Counted from the stretch's first letter, positions 10,243 to 21,844 are shown. The stretch: 64,000 bases of DNA from Rutpela maculata (GCA_936432065.2 OW386291.2:19693821-19757820), one strand, 5' to 3'. Notes: generated by a model not told the origin, from the letters alone. Program-made: numbers and translations.

Positions 10243-11485
10243 TTTTATTTATTTATTTATTTATTTATCAACTTTGGGATACAAACAGAATAAAAATTCC
10301 ACAAAAGTACCCACTAGGTATAAATAAGCATTTAGTGGGAAAATAAATAAGAAAGAGAATATATATAAAAAAGAGGTTATAGATAAATTACAAATATTTA
10401 AATAACATTTAAATGAACAGACCTTATTATAATGACTAGCAAAACTATGACAATAATAAGAATAACAAAAAATTTGTTACAATTAACGGTTATACAGTGT
10501 CTCAGAAGCACAAAGACACGACTCCATCCCCGACGCAGCAGAGCCAAGGACACCACTGGATCCCAAGAATTTAAGAAACCAATAGCGTCCCCAGCCCCAC
10601 AACGCCGAAAACGGACCCACACCCCCGAGCCGATATATCAAAACTCATTAAAAAATAACGAAAAATATTCAAGAAACATTGAGAAACATCTTTTTTAAAC
10701 GGTTCTTTAGAGAAAGTGACGTTGTTCCAAATATGTCAATTTCAGCACAATAATTAAAATGTCTTGCTATGCGACACAAAGGTAAATTAAGGCTCAAGTT
10801 TGTGCGACTAAAAGGCTGCATAAATAAATTATTATTTCTAAAATGCCTAGTTGGGGTGTACAAATGAATAGATGATAATAAATTTGAGCAGTCTATCAAG
10901 TTGTTTAAAATTTTGTGTAATAATAGTAAATCAGCAATAATACGCCTATCGTAGAGAGATACCAATTTAAAATGTAGTCTTAAAGTTTTATAATTATTAA
11001 TAGTTTCATGTAAACTGAATCTACTTGCCAAAAATGTTAATAATTTATTTTGGATATTTTCAATTCTATTTATGTAACAAAATTTAGTTTACTATGTACA
11101 AATGCATAATAGACAGTTATAATTGAATTCGGATTCTTAAAGTTTCTACAATTTCTGATAATAAAGCCCAGCATTCTGTTAGCCGCATTGATCATCTTAT
11201 CTATAAGTGGTTGAAAAGACCAATTTTTATCTAATATAATACCTAAGTCTCTCACTTCACTTACTGTCTTGAGGTTTTCGCCATTTATATTACAATTTAT
11301 AATGTTACGATTCTTTGTAAAAGTTATTGAGCAATATTTTTCAATGTTAACAATGATATCTTTTTGTGTACAATAAGCACTTAGTCTGTTTAAATCACTT
11401 TGAATCTTATCGCAATCCTCAATTGAATTTATTGAAAGAAATAATTTTAAATCATCAGCATACATTAAAAAATTGGAAAACATGA
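10243..11485 (-). pseudogene. LINE remnant 3 (reverse transcriptase, broken)
   Basis: The minus strand holds the catalytic YADD box near 11460 at the start of a 137-codon frame (11483-11070), followed by NRMLGFIIRNC thumb text. After a break, a 120-codon frame (11031-10669) carries YDRRIIADLLLLHKILNN and other C-terminal text typical of jockey/CR1-type elements. The 3' region is unusually GC-rich (10500-10635) and the element ends in (TTTA)n at 10243-10268. It is 5' truncated just upstream of the YADD box. Confidence 0.8.
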
Positions 11486-12649
11486 AGCATTTATTTATAT
11501 CAGATGATGAATGAACAGAATTGTATTGTGAATAAGGTAATTAAGTAATGACTCTCAACTCGTACCATACTAAAGAACTTCTCATTGCATCAATTAAAAA
11601 AAATCAATAATTGGGCATGTGCAATAATGTGCATCATAAAACTAACATAACCTCAAATTTTAAGTTTTTTTTCAGGTTTATTCTTATTTTTAATGTTTGT
11701 GTACTCATTTCAGCTTGGAGCAATACTGGCTCCAAGCAAATATTTAAAAATTCAGGCCAATAATTTTTCAATAATGTTGGTTAATAAAAATAGACTGCTA
11801 ATTACAGGTTAGATTTCCAACCTAGAAAAAGAGCCCTATTTTATTAGGAGAAAGTATTTAGAACTTCAAAAACATTACACTGAATTAGATTTTAGATAGA
11901 TTTTAGATGAAAGTATGAAAACCAAGCTGAAATTTTAACAGCTAGGAAATACTCATAAGTCTTAAGAAATACATATTTTTGAGGTTAGATGTGCACATGC
12001 CCTATTCACGTATATTGTTATTTTACGTAAACATTTTTTTCACTGTACTATTTGATTTGTAATATTCTATTCAACAATATAGCCAATATAGTTATATACA
12101 TAATATATTGTCTCTTTCATTGTATATCTAGACATTGTACTACTTTCCATGATAGCATTTTCATATTCTGGTAGCAGTATTAAAAAAAATGCATTGGCTT
12201 AAAAGCGCATTATTATGATAGAAATATTGGATATAAATATAAAAGTGTACTTCTTTTTTGAACATTCTGCAATACACTATGACTTGGGCCCCCAACTTCA
12301 TTAATACCGTACATACGTATTCCTGTTCATGTACCTATCTACTGAATATAAAACAAGACAGTTTTCCCAGTGTACAGTGTATTGAACCGAAATATTGATG
12401 TATTTTTTTGGTGTACATCATTTCTCTGAGTGTAGCATATCACTGTCACTTCGAGGTCACATAAATCAGACACTCAATATCAAAGGTGCCGCGGCAAGCT
12501 TTCGTTTCTGTATAGTTCGTGTCTTCTGTGGCAAAAGGTTAACTTACTGTCAAAGATGACACAAGATTTTTTTGACAAAACCTAGACAGGTGAGCATTAT
12601 CTAAAACAATTAAATTCTGTTGGATTGACTTTCCTTGTAAAAGCCATAC
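11486..12649. other. no feature recognised
   Basis: Over 1 kb of AT-rich DNA without a reading frame of note or a repeat relationship that I can see. Confidence 0.4.
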
Positions 12650-13132
12650 GTTTACATTTGTTAGTGTTTAAATGCAACTTATTTTTGCCACACCACGTAT
12701 GTTGCAAATCTTTTTACAAGTTGAGGCAGTCATCTAAGTTATTAATAGCAGACTAAAGCTTACAGTAGTCAGCATACAGCAGAGTGCTATTTTTGAGCTC
12801 ATCGCAAATGTCATTTGTAAATATTATTAATAACAGACCAATAACAGACATCTGTGGAACACCAGACGTTGCTGGTATTTCGTCAGACTTGAAACCACGA
12901 TATTGTACGGTGAGTTTTCTGTCAGACAAGTAAGAATAAAAAATAGTTAATAAATTTTTCCGTAAGGCCAATGTTGAACAGTTTTTGTAACAGGAGACCA
13001 TGATCAAGTGTGTTGAAGGCTTTAGACAAGTCGGTATATATAACATCAACTTGACCCCCTCCATCCATCGTCCCTGCTATAAATTGAATTATGCAAGCTA
13101 AATTAGTAACAAGCGAGAAATCCATGCTGGTT
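12650..13132 (-). pseudogene. LINE remnant 4 (reverse transcriptase core)
   Basis: On the minus strand the palm runs in order: VDVIYTDLSKAFNTLDHGLL (motif A), YLSDRKLTVQYRGFKSDEIP, SGVPQ (motif B), IIFTNDICDEL and a YADY box where active enzymes have YADD. The residue after VPQ reads M instead of G. A frameshift near 13000 splits the protein. Both the 5' and the 3' parts are missing. Its right end abuts the transposase remnant at 13150. Confidence 0.8.
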
Positions 13133-13149
13133 AAAAAAAATTGGGAATC

Positions 13150-14052
13150 TGAAAGAAAACATCCGTTTCGTCATTATTTCAAGAAATTAGAGATAAAAAT
13201 GCGGCGAGAACCACGTGTCCAAAATCAAGAATTCATTGTAAATAAAGAGTTGGAGATCAATCTACTAGGAACCTTCAACCATAGTCAATCAACCTCAGTT
13301 AGAGAAATAAACGAAGGACTAGGATCAAATAGGGAAACAGTAAGAAGAATTTATAAAAAACATAAATACCGCTCGTTAAAGTACAATCTGCACCAACATT
13401 TGTCCAAAGGAGATTCTGTAAGACGAATTGTGTTTTCTGAGTGGTTAATTAATAAGTTTCAAAGAGACAATAATTCTGCCTTCAACATCCTTTTCTCCAA
13501 TGAAGCACGTTTCACAAATAATGTGGTGTTCAACCGGCAGAAAGTAAGATACTGGTCTCAAGATTTGTTGGACAAGGGAGCTTTCAAGAAAGATTTGGGA
13601 TAAATGTATGGGCAGGTATTTATGGAACATGAATCATTAGCTAAAAATTCTGCCAAGGTATGCTGCAAGAATTCGAATAAGTTCCTCTAGCATAATACCG
13701 ATTGTTGTATGTCCAGAAAGACGGAGCACCACCCCTTAACAGTCGCGTTGTTATGGATTATCTCAATGAAGCTTATGGCCCATAACTTATTTCAAACCAG
13801 GGCTTCATAAGGTGGCCTACAAGGTCACCTGATCTAACCCCATTAGACTTCTTTCTTTGGGAATATATCAAGGAACAGGTCTACAAAGTTCCCATTATGA
13901 CCATCGAGGATCTCGAATTGAGAATAGGAAGAGCTCTTAATAGCATCACTCCACAAATGTTAAGGATTGTAATGAGTAACAAAATTGTGCGAGCAAGAAA
14001 ATGTATTGATTGTAACGGGGTTCACTTTGAACAATATGCCATTCATCATTTC
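13150..14052 (+). pseudogene. Tc1/mariner-type DDE transposase, broken copy 1
   Basis: The frame 13150-13603 covers a helix-turn-helix-like part (SVREINEGLGSNRETVRRIY) and the start of the catalytic domain (ILFSNEARFTNNVVFN). In relatives the first acidic residue lies in F[TS]DEA, so the D to N change removes it. After stops the text continues with KDGAPP (second D), then SPDLTPLDFFLWEYIKEQVY (third D) and a C-terminal helix to GVHFEQ at about 14030. The N-terminal ~60 residues are missing at the LINE junction. No TIR pair was found around it. Confidence 0.85.
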
Positions 14053-14593
14053 TTGGAATTTAACATTTATAATTGTGAGATTTGCACTTGTATAATTGAA
14101 AAAAAAATCATATGTTTAATACTGAAATGTGCATTACTACCTTTTTGTGGATAATAGCCTTTTAGTTCTCTCTTTTGTTTCTTAATAGGTGTAAGTACTA
14201 GTGCAAACTATAAAGGTCAATAAAAATTATTTTAAAAGTGATTTTTTATTTTTAAATAAATTCATTAAAATAGAAAAACCAATAGCACAGATCTGAAATG
14301 CATATCAATGAATTCAGAAAAAAATCTATCATTTATTTAAAAAAAGTTTTCGATAAAAAAGTGATATGTTCAACTTTGGAGGCTTCGTAAATAGTTATTA
14401 ATGAAATTAAACAAAAAATAATATTTTTTTCTTAGACTTTACCTGTCGTAGAACAAATTTTGATATTCTAAAGCACTCTAGATGAATGTCTTAAAATGCT
14501 TAAAAAAACTGAACATCTACTCAAAACTCGCGAAAGTCTCATGGTATACTCAGAATGTTGTCCTGAATCCAAATATGAAAATATATACAAATA
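14053..14593. other. spacer, no feature recognised
   Basis: AT-rich sequence separating the broken transposase from the next complete element. I see nothing that I can support. Confidence 0.4.
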
Positions 14594-15371
14594 CAGTGTG
14601 TTTCACTTCTCGTGTATGTGTATCTTTTTTATTTGTGGCCGAATTAATTTCAAATTTTTATCAGCCATACAAGTCCATAAGACGACTTTATTCAACACAT
14701 AAATGCCGTCTAAATCTAAAACGCCGGCCTACTGCGATAAAAGGAAAATGTCAATTTTCGAGAAATCATAGTAGGCTTAGAGAAAGACAAAAATTTTGTT
14801 ATTGAAAGTTGTTCAGGATCACTTCATATGCCCCTCTGTAAAATTTTGTGAAAATCGGAATATTTTCAAAAAAAAATTTTTTGTTTCACTTCTCATGAAG
14901 ACACCCCTGTATCTTTTTTATTTGTTGCCGAATTAATTTCAAATTTTTATCAGCCATACAACTCCATAAGGTGACTTTATTCAACACATAAATGCCGTCT
15001 AAATCTAAAACGCCGGCCTACTGCGATAAAAAGAAAATGTCAATTTTCGAGAAATCATGGTAGGCTTAGAGATAGACAAAAATGAAAGTTGTTCAGTATC
15101 ACTTCATATGCCCCTCTGTAAAATTTTGTGAAAATCGAAATATTTTCAAAAAAAAATTTTTTGTTTCACTTCTCGTGAAGACACCCCTGTATCTTTTTCA
15201 TTTGTGGCCTAATTAATTTCAAATTTTTATCAGCCATACAACTCCATAAAGTGACTTTATTCAACACATAAATGCCGTCTAAAACTAAAACGCCTGCCTA
15301 CTGCGATAAAAAGATGTTCAGGATCACTTCATATGCCCCATGTCGTCTAAATCTAAAACGCCGGCCTTAGA
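14594..15371 (+). repeat. left subterminal tandem repeats of the mariner-type element
   Basis: GTTTCACTTCTC recurs at 14600, 14883 and 15163, giving a period of 280-283 bp. Each unit contains TTTATCAGCCATACAA, a CGCCGGCCTACTGCGATAAA block (CGCCTGCC in the third) and CACTTCATATGCCCC. The third unit is internally deleted and ends near 15371. Confidence 0.88.
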
Positions 15372-15689
15372 ATAATTAAAATTAAAATCTAATTACTTTA
15401 ATGAGTTTTAACATCTGTCAAGAATATGTAGGTTGGTAGAATTCTTTTTGAATTAAATTGGTGGCCCTGAAAAGGGCCGTTGTTTTTACAGAGAAGACTA
15501 CTAATAATGAATGATAATATTGTCGGAAAAAAAAATACAGATAAAGCAAAAGCCGCAGTGTTAGAAAAGTTCAAAAATAAAAGAAGTTAATGGTTTTTTT
15601 TTACTTATTTATTATATTGGGCCCCTTTCCACTAACCCACCCTCAAGTGTAATACACTTCTCAATCCGTTTTCTGTTATTTATTACAAC

Positions 15690-16656
15690 TCTACTCTTCG
15701 CAGTTCTTGAGCTGTAACTTCTAAACACGCTTGCCTTATCCTCTCACAAAGCTGCTCTACATTTTGAGGTCTGGTCATATAAACTTTGTTTTTAATGTGA
15801 CCCCAAAAATAAAAATCCATTAGAGTGAGATCAGGTGATCTGGGTGGCCAATGTATTAGAGTCCTATCGTCCTATCCATTTTTGGGGAAAATGTTCGTTC
15901 ATCCATGCTCTCACTACTACGGAATTGTGGATAGATGGTCCGTCGAGTTGAAAATACAATTGTTCCAATGGAAAATCAACTATTGCATTCCAAAGATCAT
16001 TATTTAAAAATTCTAGCAAATTTAACGCATTTATATTTTGAAAAAAGAAAAACGACCCTATTATTGTTTCGTTAAAAATTCCGCACCACACATTTACCTT
16101 CTGGGAATATTGCCTTTTACAATTTATTATCCAATCAGGATTTTATACTGCCCAGAACCTAGAGTTTTGTGATGACACTACCCCGTTGGTGGAGAAAGTT
16201 GCCTCATCCGTGAAAATTACTTTCTTCAAAAAGTCTCTAATTACCTTGGATCCATAAACAATATTCTAGTCTTCTCTCTTCATCACCTTCCTCCAAGGTA
16301 TGTGAAAATTTTGGTTTAAACGGTTGTAGCTTATGGCGTTTTAAACATCTCCAAATTTTTGATGCCGACAAATTAAGGTCACGAGCCATATTTCGAAAAC
16401 TGGTAGTGGGATTGGCGTTAAACGCCGCTAATATAACATTATCATTTCCGTGATTAAGATGTACTCTCGGTTTAAGCATATTGCCAGTTGTATTGAACAA
16501 GTGACATATTCCTGCTACGGTACCATAGTATATTGGTTGTCTTAGAGGATGTATTAAATTAAATTCTTCTGCTGCTTCTCTTGAAGACCGTACATTTTCA
16601 CCGACTATCTTTATTATTTCAATTTTTTCATCAGTAGTTAAAAGTATTCTAACCAT
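15690..16656 (-). pseudogene. Tc1/mariner-type transposase, broken copy 2
   Basis: The minus strand opens MVRILLTTDEKIEIIKIVGE, then a helix-turn-helix and an NLSASKIWRCLKRH second DNA-binding segment. A frame break near 16237 leads to FTDEATFSTNG (first D), a stop after FWAV, then VNVWCGIF, LDGPSIHNS (second D), WMNEHFPQKWIG and, after another shift, SPDLTLMDFYFWG (third D). The C-terminus runs to about 15690. Relatives are about 330-350 residues, so nearly the whole protein is represented although it cannot be made. The gene lies between the inverted tandem-repeat ends. Confidence 0.87.
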
Positions 16657-17029
16657 TATGAGCAAAGATATGAAATAAGGAAACTTTAGTATGAATTAAA
16701 TTATTAAAACAAGAAAAACTAACAAACTCCACAGAAAACAACAACAATCACTTCTGTCATGAAAGCAATGACGAAATAAATAAAACAATACATATTGACA
16801 GTTAATTTCACGGCACTCTTAACATTTAAAACAATAAAACCGTCCATGTTCCTAAATTTCTGAGCCGATAAGGAGGAAGGATATGAACAGAGATAACAAA
16901 AAGGAAAAAGAAAAGATATTACATTCAACTTGATATGTAAAAATAAAAAGCCCTTTTAGTGTTTTATTGAATGCTGATTTTTGTTCACAACTTTCATTTG
17001 TTGGAAAAAGTTCTCTTTATGTGTTCTCT

Positions 17030-17582
17030 TTTTTTGAAAATATTCCGATTTTTACAAAATTACAGAGGGGCATATGAAGTGATCCTGAACAACTTTCATT
17101 AACAAAATTTTTGTCTATCTCGAAAACTAACATTTTCTTTTTATCGCAGTAGGCAGGCGTTTTAGATTTAGACGGCATTTATGTGTTGAATAAAGTCACT
17201 TTATGGAGTTGTATGGCTGATAAAAATTTGAAATTAATTCGGCCACAAATAAAAAAGATACAGGGGTGTCTTCACGAGAAGTGAAACAAAAATTTTTTTT
17301 TTGAAAATATTCCGATTTTCACAAAATTTTACAGAGGGGCATATGAAGTGATCCTGAACAACTTTCATTAACAAAATTTTTGTCTATCTCTAAGCCTACT
17401 ATGATTTTTCGAAAATTGACATTTTCTTTTTATCGCAGTAGGCCGGCGTTTTAGATTTAGAAGGCATTTATGTGTTGAATAAAGTCGTCTTATGGACTTG
17501 TATGGCTGATAAAAATTTGCAATTAATTCGGCCACAAATAAAAAAGATACAAAGGTGTCTTCACGAGAAGTGAAACACACTG
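17030..17582 (-). repeat. right subterminal tandem repeats of the mariner-type element
   Basis: Mirror image of the left array: CACGAGAAGTGAAAC at 17273-17287 and 17562-17576 starts two units read leftward. The inner unit is cut short near 17030. The outer unit carries the terminal CACACTG and the TA target site. Confidence 0.86.
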
Positions 17583-18296
17583 TATATACATGAAAATATA
17601 TGAATATATACACAATATATATTCCATTTAAAAATCGAAAGTTGCGGTCATTTCCGGGTAAACCAGAAATAGTCTCATACCGGTTTTAAGTCCAAAAATC
17701 CATTTTTACTTCTATATACAGTGTATAGAAACGACAAAAAAATTTAAAATTTTCTTTTTGTTCAGATAGGCTTAGAATGTCATGAAACGTCGAGATTTTA
17801 AGTTTGAGCGAAAAAAATTTTCTGTCTGTCTGTCTGTCGGTGTGTCTGTAACTTTTTTTTCTGCGCACGTTTACTCTGGAACCGTTTGAGATATTGACTT
17901 GAAATTTGGTACACATATGTACTTTAACGAGATCTAGAACTAGATTATATTTTCATCTTGTTCCGTCGAAGGTTGGGAGGTAAATTTGGGGTAAATAGCA
18001 GGTAAGAGTCCATAAAATTGGTATTTACTATATACAAGAGAAGCTAAGGTCTCAAAAAAATGTTGGCATTAGCTACCCCATTATTAAAGGGACGAAAAAA
18101 AAAAAGGTGATTTAGTAAGTGTACAAGAACCAGAAACCTCAAAATGTTTTTTTACTTCATCAACCCCGCATCTACCACCCCCTATTACCACCCCCACCCC
18201 ACTACCGATGTGGGGTGGGTATCGTTTTATGGGTTTTTGGGGTAAATATTATATTATTAAAGTTCCATAAACAATTATTTCCACATACAAAATTTA

Positions 18297-18432
18297 GGTA
18301 AATTCGGGTTCTGAAAATTACCGTCCGAGAACTGTCAGGAGTTTGGGCAGTTTTTAAATCCTGACGCTTCAAAAGCAACTGCGCAAACTCCTGACAGTTC
18401 TGGGACGGTAACTTTTAGAACCTGAATTTGCC
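18297..18432. mobile_element. 136-bp foldback MITE
   Basis: Two arms of about 52 bp are inverted repeats (GGTAAATTCGGGTTCTGAAA against GGCAAATTCAGGTTCTAAAA, then ACCGTCC, AACTGTCAGGAGTTTG and GCAGT) separated by a loop of about 30 bp. It interrupts the HINE-like copy between CAAAATTT and TTTTTGCGTTG. No clear target duplication is left. Confidence 0.78.
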
Positions 18433-18484
18433 TTTTTTGCGTTGTGGGTGACTTGGATAGAAAATCTGGATGTGGAAGTAGTGA

Positions 18485-18904
18485 CAAGGGCGGATCCAGA
18501 AAGATTACTGGGGGGGGACTAACATTTTCAAGGATATCCCTTCGAACTCCGCGATCACTACTTTTTATCGCCTCATGGGGGGGGGGGTGCAAATAGAAAT
18601 CCGGAAAAAAAATTTTTCGCCTCATAGGGGGAGAAGGTGCAAATAGAAATTCGAAAAAATTTTGTTTCGCCTCATGGGGGGGGTACAAATAGAAATCCGA
18701 ACAAAAACTTTTTTCGGCGCTTGGGGAGGGGGGTGCTATTAGAAATCCGAAAAATCTTTTTATCGCCTCATATCGAAAAAACAAATTGTCACCTTAAAAA
18801 CGTAACGAATACTTTTTTGCCCTCTGGCGCCCCTCCTCCCTTAAACCGCACCTGGTCGGGGGGGGGGGGTAATTTCCCCTGGTGCCCCCCTGGATCCGCC
18901 CTTG
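18485..18904. mobile_element. hAT-type nonautonomous element
   Basis: The ends CAAGGGCGGATCCAG and CTGGATCCGCCCTTG are perfect inverted repeats. The flanks AGTAGTGA (18477-18484) and TGTAGTGA (18905-18912) form an 8-bp target duplication with one difference, as in hAT. The uninterrupted site is present in the other family A copies. The interior is a G-rich array of about 46-50-bp units. Confidence 0.9.
18566..18778. repeat. minisatellite inside the hAT-type element
   Basis: Four units of about 46-50 bp share CGCCTCATGGGGGG, then AAATAGAAATCCGAA and an AAAATTTTT-type tail; a fifth starts at 18769. A long minus-strand frame here merely reads the repeat and is not a gene. Confidence 0.82.
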
Positions 18905-18932
18905 TGTAGTGATTCCTTGGGCAGCGGTTTTA

Positions 18933-19790
18933 TAGGTATTTATGCACCCCAAATGTCAAATGGATAAATTAAAAAATAAAGGAAATATTGCCACTAGCCT
19001 ATGGCACCCGATATGTCTGAACATTACGATAATAAAATATTTATATGCTTTATTACAAAACATAACAATGAAATTAGACCTTAACCAAACAGTTTCGGGA
19101 AGTTGCACAGCTTACTTTTTTTCAGCAAATTTAGATTTAGACTTTTATTTTTAGTAAATATTCCAGTGACCTTTCTGTGTTCTACAAATTAATGAAGTGG
19201 AATAAAAATAACACAATACCTCATAAGTAAACATAGCCAAGGCAAAATCTTAAAATACATTTCACGCTATCAGAGAACAACCTGTCATCAACTTGATACT
19301 GGCAACAATAGGAAGCAATAACAATCCCAACAATAGAAAGCAATAACAATCCCATATGAGCAACTCAATAATTCACCACCTATACAAATCTACGGGAAGT
19401 GTAAATTAGAATGAACGATCCAATAATATCAATGTTAAACAAAGAGAGACACGTAAAGGTGCAAGGACAAAATATGCATTTATTCGCACCTGCAGTGTCA
19501 GACGTCGTTTCGTATTCAGTGGGTGTATTGAGAGTTCATATTGAAATTCCTAAGTATGCAGAACAGAGACGGAGAGAGAATACATAATATTAAAGAACAG
19601 ATCGACTCATTTCGCTTTATTGGAGGAACGATGAATAAGTTACTATAATCGATCCAATATAAGTTGTTAAATATTTGATTTAAATTCTGAATAACTAATT
19701 CGTGTCGATCTGCTAGGTGCCAAGAAGGTGAAGGGCTGACACAGTATTGAAGGTGAAAAAGTAGCGTTACAAACTGCAAATTTATATTTG
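18933..19790. other. no feature recognised
   Basis: AT-rich DNA with a short direct repeat CAACAATAGAA[AG]GCAATAACAA at about 19302-19345. No gene can be supported. Confidence 0.4.
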
Positions 19791-19943
19791 ATATTTTACT
19801 TACATAAGCTTCAATTTTTCGAAAACTAACCACTTTTTCTATAGATAAATATGACATATGATATATAGTTGGATAGCTAATTTAAGTTGTGATCGAATAA
19901 TGAAATAATTGGTGTTCCATTTAAAAAAACACTAGTTATGTCT
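19791..19943. repeat. interspersed repeat X, left half of a mariner target
   Basis: The text AACCACTTTTTCTATAGATA, GGATAGCTAATTTAAGTTGT and GATCGAATAATGAA recurs in inverted orientation at 34866-35037. The right half (TATATCTCGAAA then GAGGCAT) follows the mariner-type element at 22581-22605. The copy at 34866 is therefore an approximate empty site for that insertion. Confidence 0.75.
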
Positions 19944-21312
19944 ACAGTGTGTCCCAGGATAGATGTAACAAGAGGTGTAATGGACCAAAAATTTTGGAAT
20001 TTTGGAATGGCATTTGGCGATTGAGTTCTGCTTGTTGTAAAACTAAAGCATACCAAAAATGACTTGATTTGGTGTTCTACCGGGTGTTTTATAAGCACAG
20101 TTGTAAAAATCACCACCAATAAAGTACCTTTATTTTTCAAAATATGAAAAGAATCCACTAAGAAAAGTTATTTAGAATGCAATTTTATACCTCTATACCA
20201 AATTTCAAGAATATAAAATTATTTTTTTGAAACTTCCCATTTTTTCAATAAATTAGTATTTTATTTTGAACCATTCAATTAAAACTGCATAGAAATTATT
20301 TTTTGTGAATTAATATTTAAAGTTATGTAGAAGCTAAAAGTAGGCTATGAGAAAAGCAGTGGATACACATTTATCATTTATTATTGACATATCTGTCAAA
20401 CATAGTCAATATTATCCTTAATTTCTGTTTGAAATTAACGAACCAAGCATAAAAAATTAAGTGAAAATGGTACTCTCAGTGCGTGAAAAAAATTATATTG
20501 TGCAATGCTACGGAATTGACGGTGAAAACTCGCTAAGAGAAGTGGTAAGCCAATTTAATTTGGAATTTCCAAACTCTGCTTTGTGACCTACTCAGGCTAT
20601 GAGAATAATTAAAAAGTTTCTGGCTACTGGTAGTGTCCTTAACATGAAAAGAAAAATAAAAGCATATGATGAAGACAATGTTGGGGCTATTATAGCTCAT
20701 GCCTCTGTTATAGAAAATCCTAGGATGCCACTAAGAGAGAGATTAGCTCTTATTAATATTAGCAAGTCTGAACTCCAAAGAATTTACAAGGCAAAGAAAA
20801 TTAGGGCATATAAAGCAAATTATAAACATACGCTTGAAGAGGGAGATGACGGCCGTAGGTTGGATTTTTGTTTGACCATTGGAGAAAAAATCATGGAAGA
20901 GAGATTTTTCATCATTTCATAATTTTCTCAGATGAATCCACATTCACAACCAATGGTGTTGCTTCATCTCAGAATTGTGGGTTTTGGGATTCTGAAAATC
21001 CAAATTTTAGAATTCCTTGTAGAAGACAATATTATAAAAAAGTGAATGTGTGGTGTGCCGTTTCTTATCACGTTGGAGTTATTTCATTGCGGGAAGGTTA
21101 AACCAGCACACTTATTTACAGCTTCTTGAAAGATTTTCTGAAGAACATTTAAATATATTAAGAGATATACCTTTAGTTCATTTTCAACATGATGTTTGCC
21201 CTGGCCACTCCACAGAAATGGTTAATCGGTGGTTGAATTTAAATTTTGGAGAAAATTGGATTGCCAGGAATGGACCGACAAGTGGCCGGCGAGCTTCCCA
21301 ATATTGGATTTC

Positions 21313-21316
<4 letters not shown>

Positions 21317-21351
<35 letters not shown>
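21317..21351. repeat. TA microsatellite
   Basis: A run of TA dinucleotides directly upstream of the 361-bp repeat unit. Confidence 0.95.
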
Positions 21352-21356
<5 letters not shown>

Positions 21357-21753
21357 CGGATTTGAAGGAAACAACTACTCAGCGGGCAAATACCCCGACC
21401 TGAATTGAATTACACCTTCAAATCGTGATCAGTAACCAACTATCATTTGTCTGTTCCTAACCAAACATAGACCGGTTTCGAACTTATTATGTTCTCATCA
21501 GTATGCCATAGGTCATGGAACAGACAAATGATAGTGGTCAACTTGCTAGTCTTATACAAACTGAATCAAATGGAGTGACGGTGAGAGGTAAACTCTCATA
21601 TGGTCAGATGCTACTATACGTCGGACAAATGTCACTGACGTATAGCGACTTGCTTTTTTGCAAGTACCAAGAGCGGCGACCTCTAGCCTAGTGGGCTATA
21701 CTCACTGTTTATGAAATCGGATTTGAAGGAAACAACTACTCAGCGGGCAAATA
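21350..21753 (-). mobile_element. retrozyme-like repeat: one 361-bp unit plus the start of a second
   Basis: The 43-bp block starting ATGAAATCGGATTTGAAGG and ending CAGCGGGCAAATA occurs at 21350-21392 and 21711-21753, so one 361-bp unit is followed by the first 43 bp of a next unit. The block is flanked by TA tracts on both sides and interrupts the transposase gene. The minus strand contains a type I hammerhead motif (21440-21534). Known metazoan retrozymes and Penelope-like elements have this layout: a small tandem unit with a type I hammerhead. Assignment is by structure only. Confidence 0.7.
21440..21534 (-). ncRNA. candidate type I hammerhead ribozyme
   Basis: On the minus strand CTGATGA (plus 21495-21501) is followed by a 4-bp stem II (GAAC, loop, GTTC; plus 21480-21494), then GAAA (plus 21476-21479), CCGG and the cleavage triplet GTC (plus 21470-21472). 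Stem I is a 4-bp CATA/TATG helix next to the core plus an outer 18-bp perfect helix (21440-21457 with 21517-21534). Stem III is minimal (A-U and two C-G pairs, no loop), as in hammerheads reported to act as dimers. Every core base I checked matches the consensus. Predicted self-cleavage lies between plus positions 21470 and 21469. Confidence 0.8.
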
Positions 21754-21769
21754 CATATATATATATATA

Positions 21770-21842
<73 letters not shown>
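21754..21842. repeat. TA microsatellite
   Basis: About 40 TA dinucleotides with a single GC interruption near 21770. It follows the truncated second retrozyme-like unit. Confidence 0.95.

Positions 21843-21844
<2 letters not shown>

Larger units (their letters stand above)
14594..17582 (-). mobile_element. mariner-type transposon with tandem-repeated inverted ends
   Basis: Both ends start CAGTGTGTTTCACTTCTCGT, in inverted orientation, flanked by TA at 14592-14593 and 17583-17584: the target duplication of Tc1/mariner. The ends are built from direct repeats of about 281 bp: two and a part units on the left (14594-15371) and nearly two on the right (about 17030-17582), mirrored. The interior carries a minus-strand transposase gene, 15690-16656, that has lost its frame. 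Frames within the end repeats (for example 14482-14805 and 17613-17368) are mirror images of each other and are not genes. Confidence 0.88.
17708..18932 (+). mobile_element. HINE-like repeat family A, copy 2, with two nested insertions
   Basis: It follows the family text from ACTTCTATATACAGTG through CATGAAACGTCGAGATTTTA, a CTGTCTGTCTGTCGG tract and CCACATACAAAATTT. The sequence is then split by a 136-bp foldback element (18297-18432), resumes with GCGTTGTGGGTGACTTGG, is split again by a hAT-type element (18485-18904), and finishes GATTCCTTGGGCAGCGG. Removing the two insertions restores the layout of copies at 37662 and 54696. Confidence 0.87.

Noticed and set aside
14482..14805. 107-codon frame with SFLFVAELISNFYQPYKSI
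   Set aside because: The same peptide appears mirrored in the right end (17613-17368). It is the transposon's terminal repeat read as protein.
18335..18784. 149-codon minus-strand frame with repeated PPHEA text
   Set aside because: It reads the 46-50-bp minisatellite of the hAT-type element and crosses two insertion boundaries.
19877..20158. 93-codon minus-strand frame (ILKNKGTLLVVIFTTVLIKH)
   Set aside because: The plus-strand frame at 22368-22571 is almost the same peptide; both are the two long TIRs of the mariner-type element.
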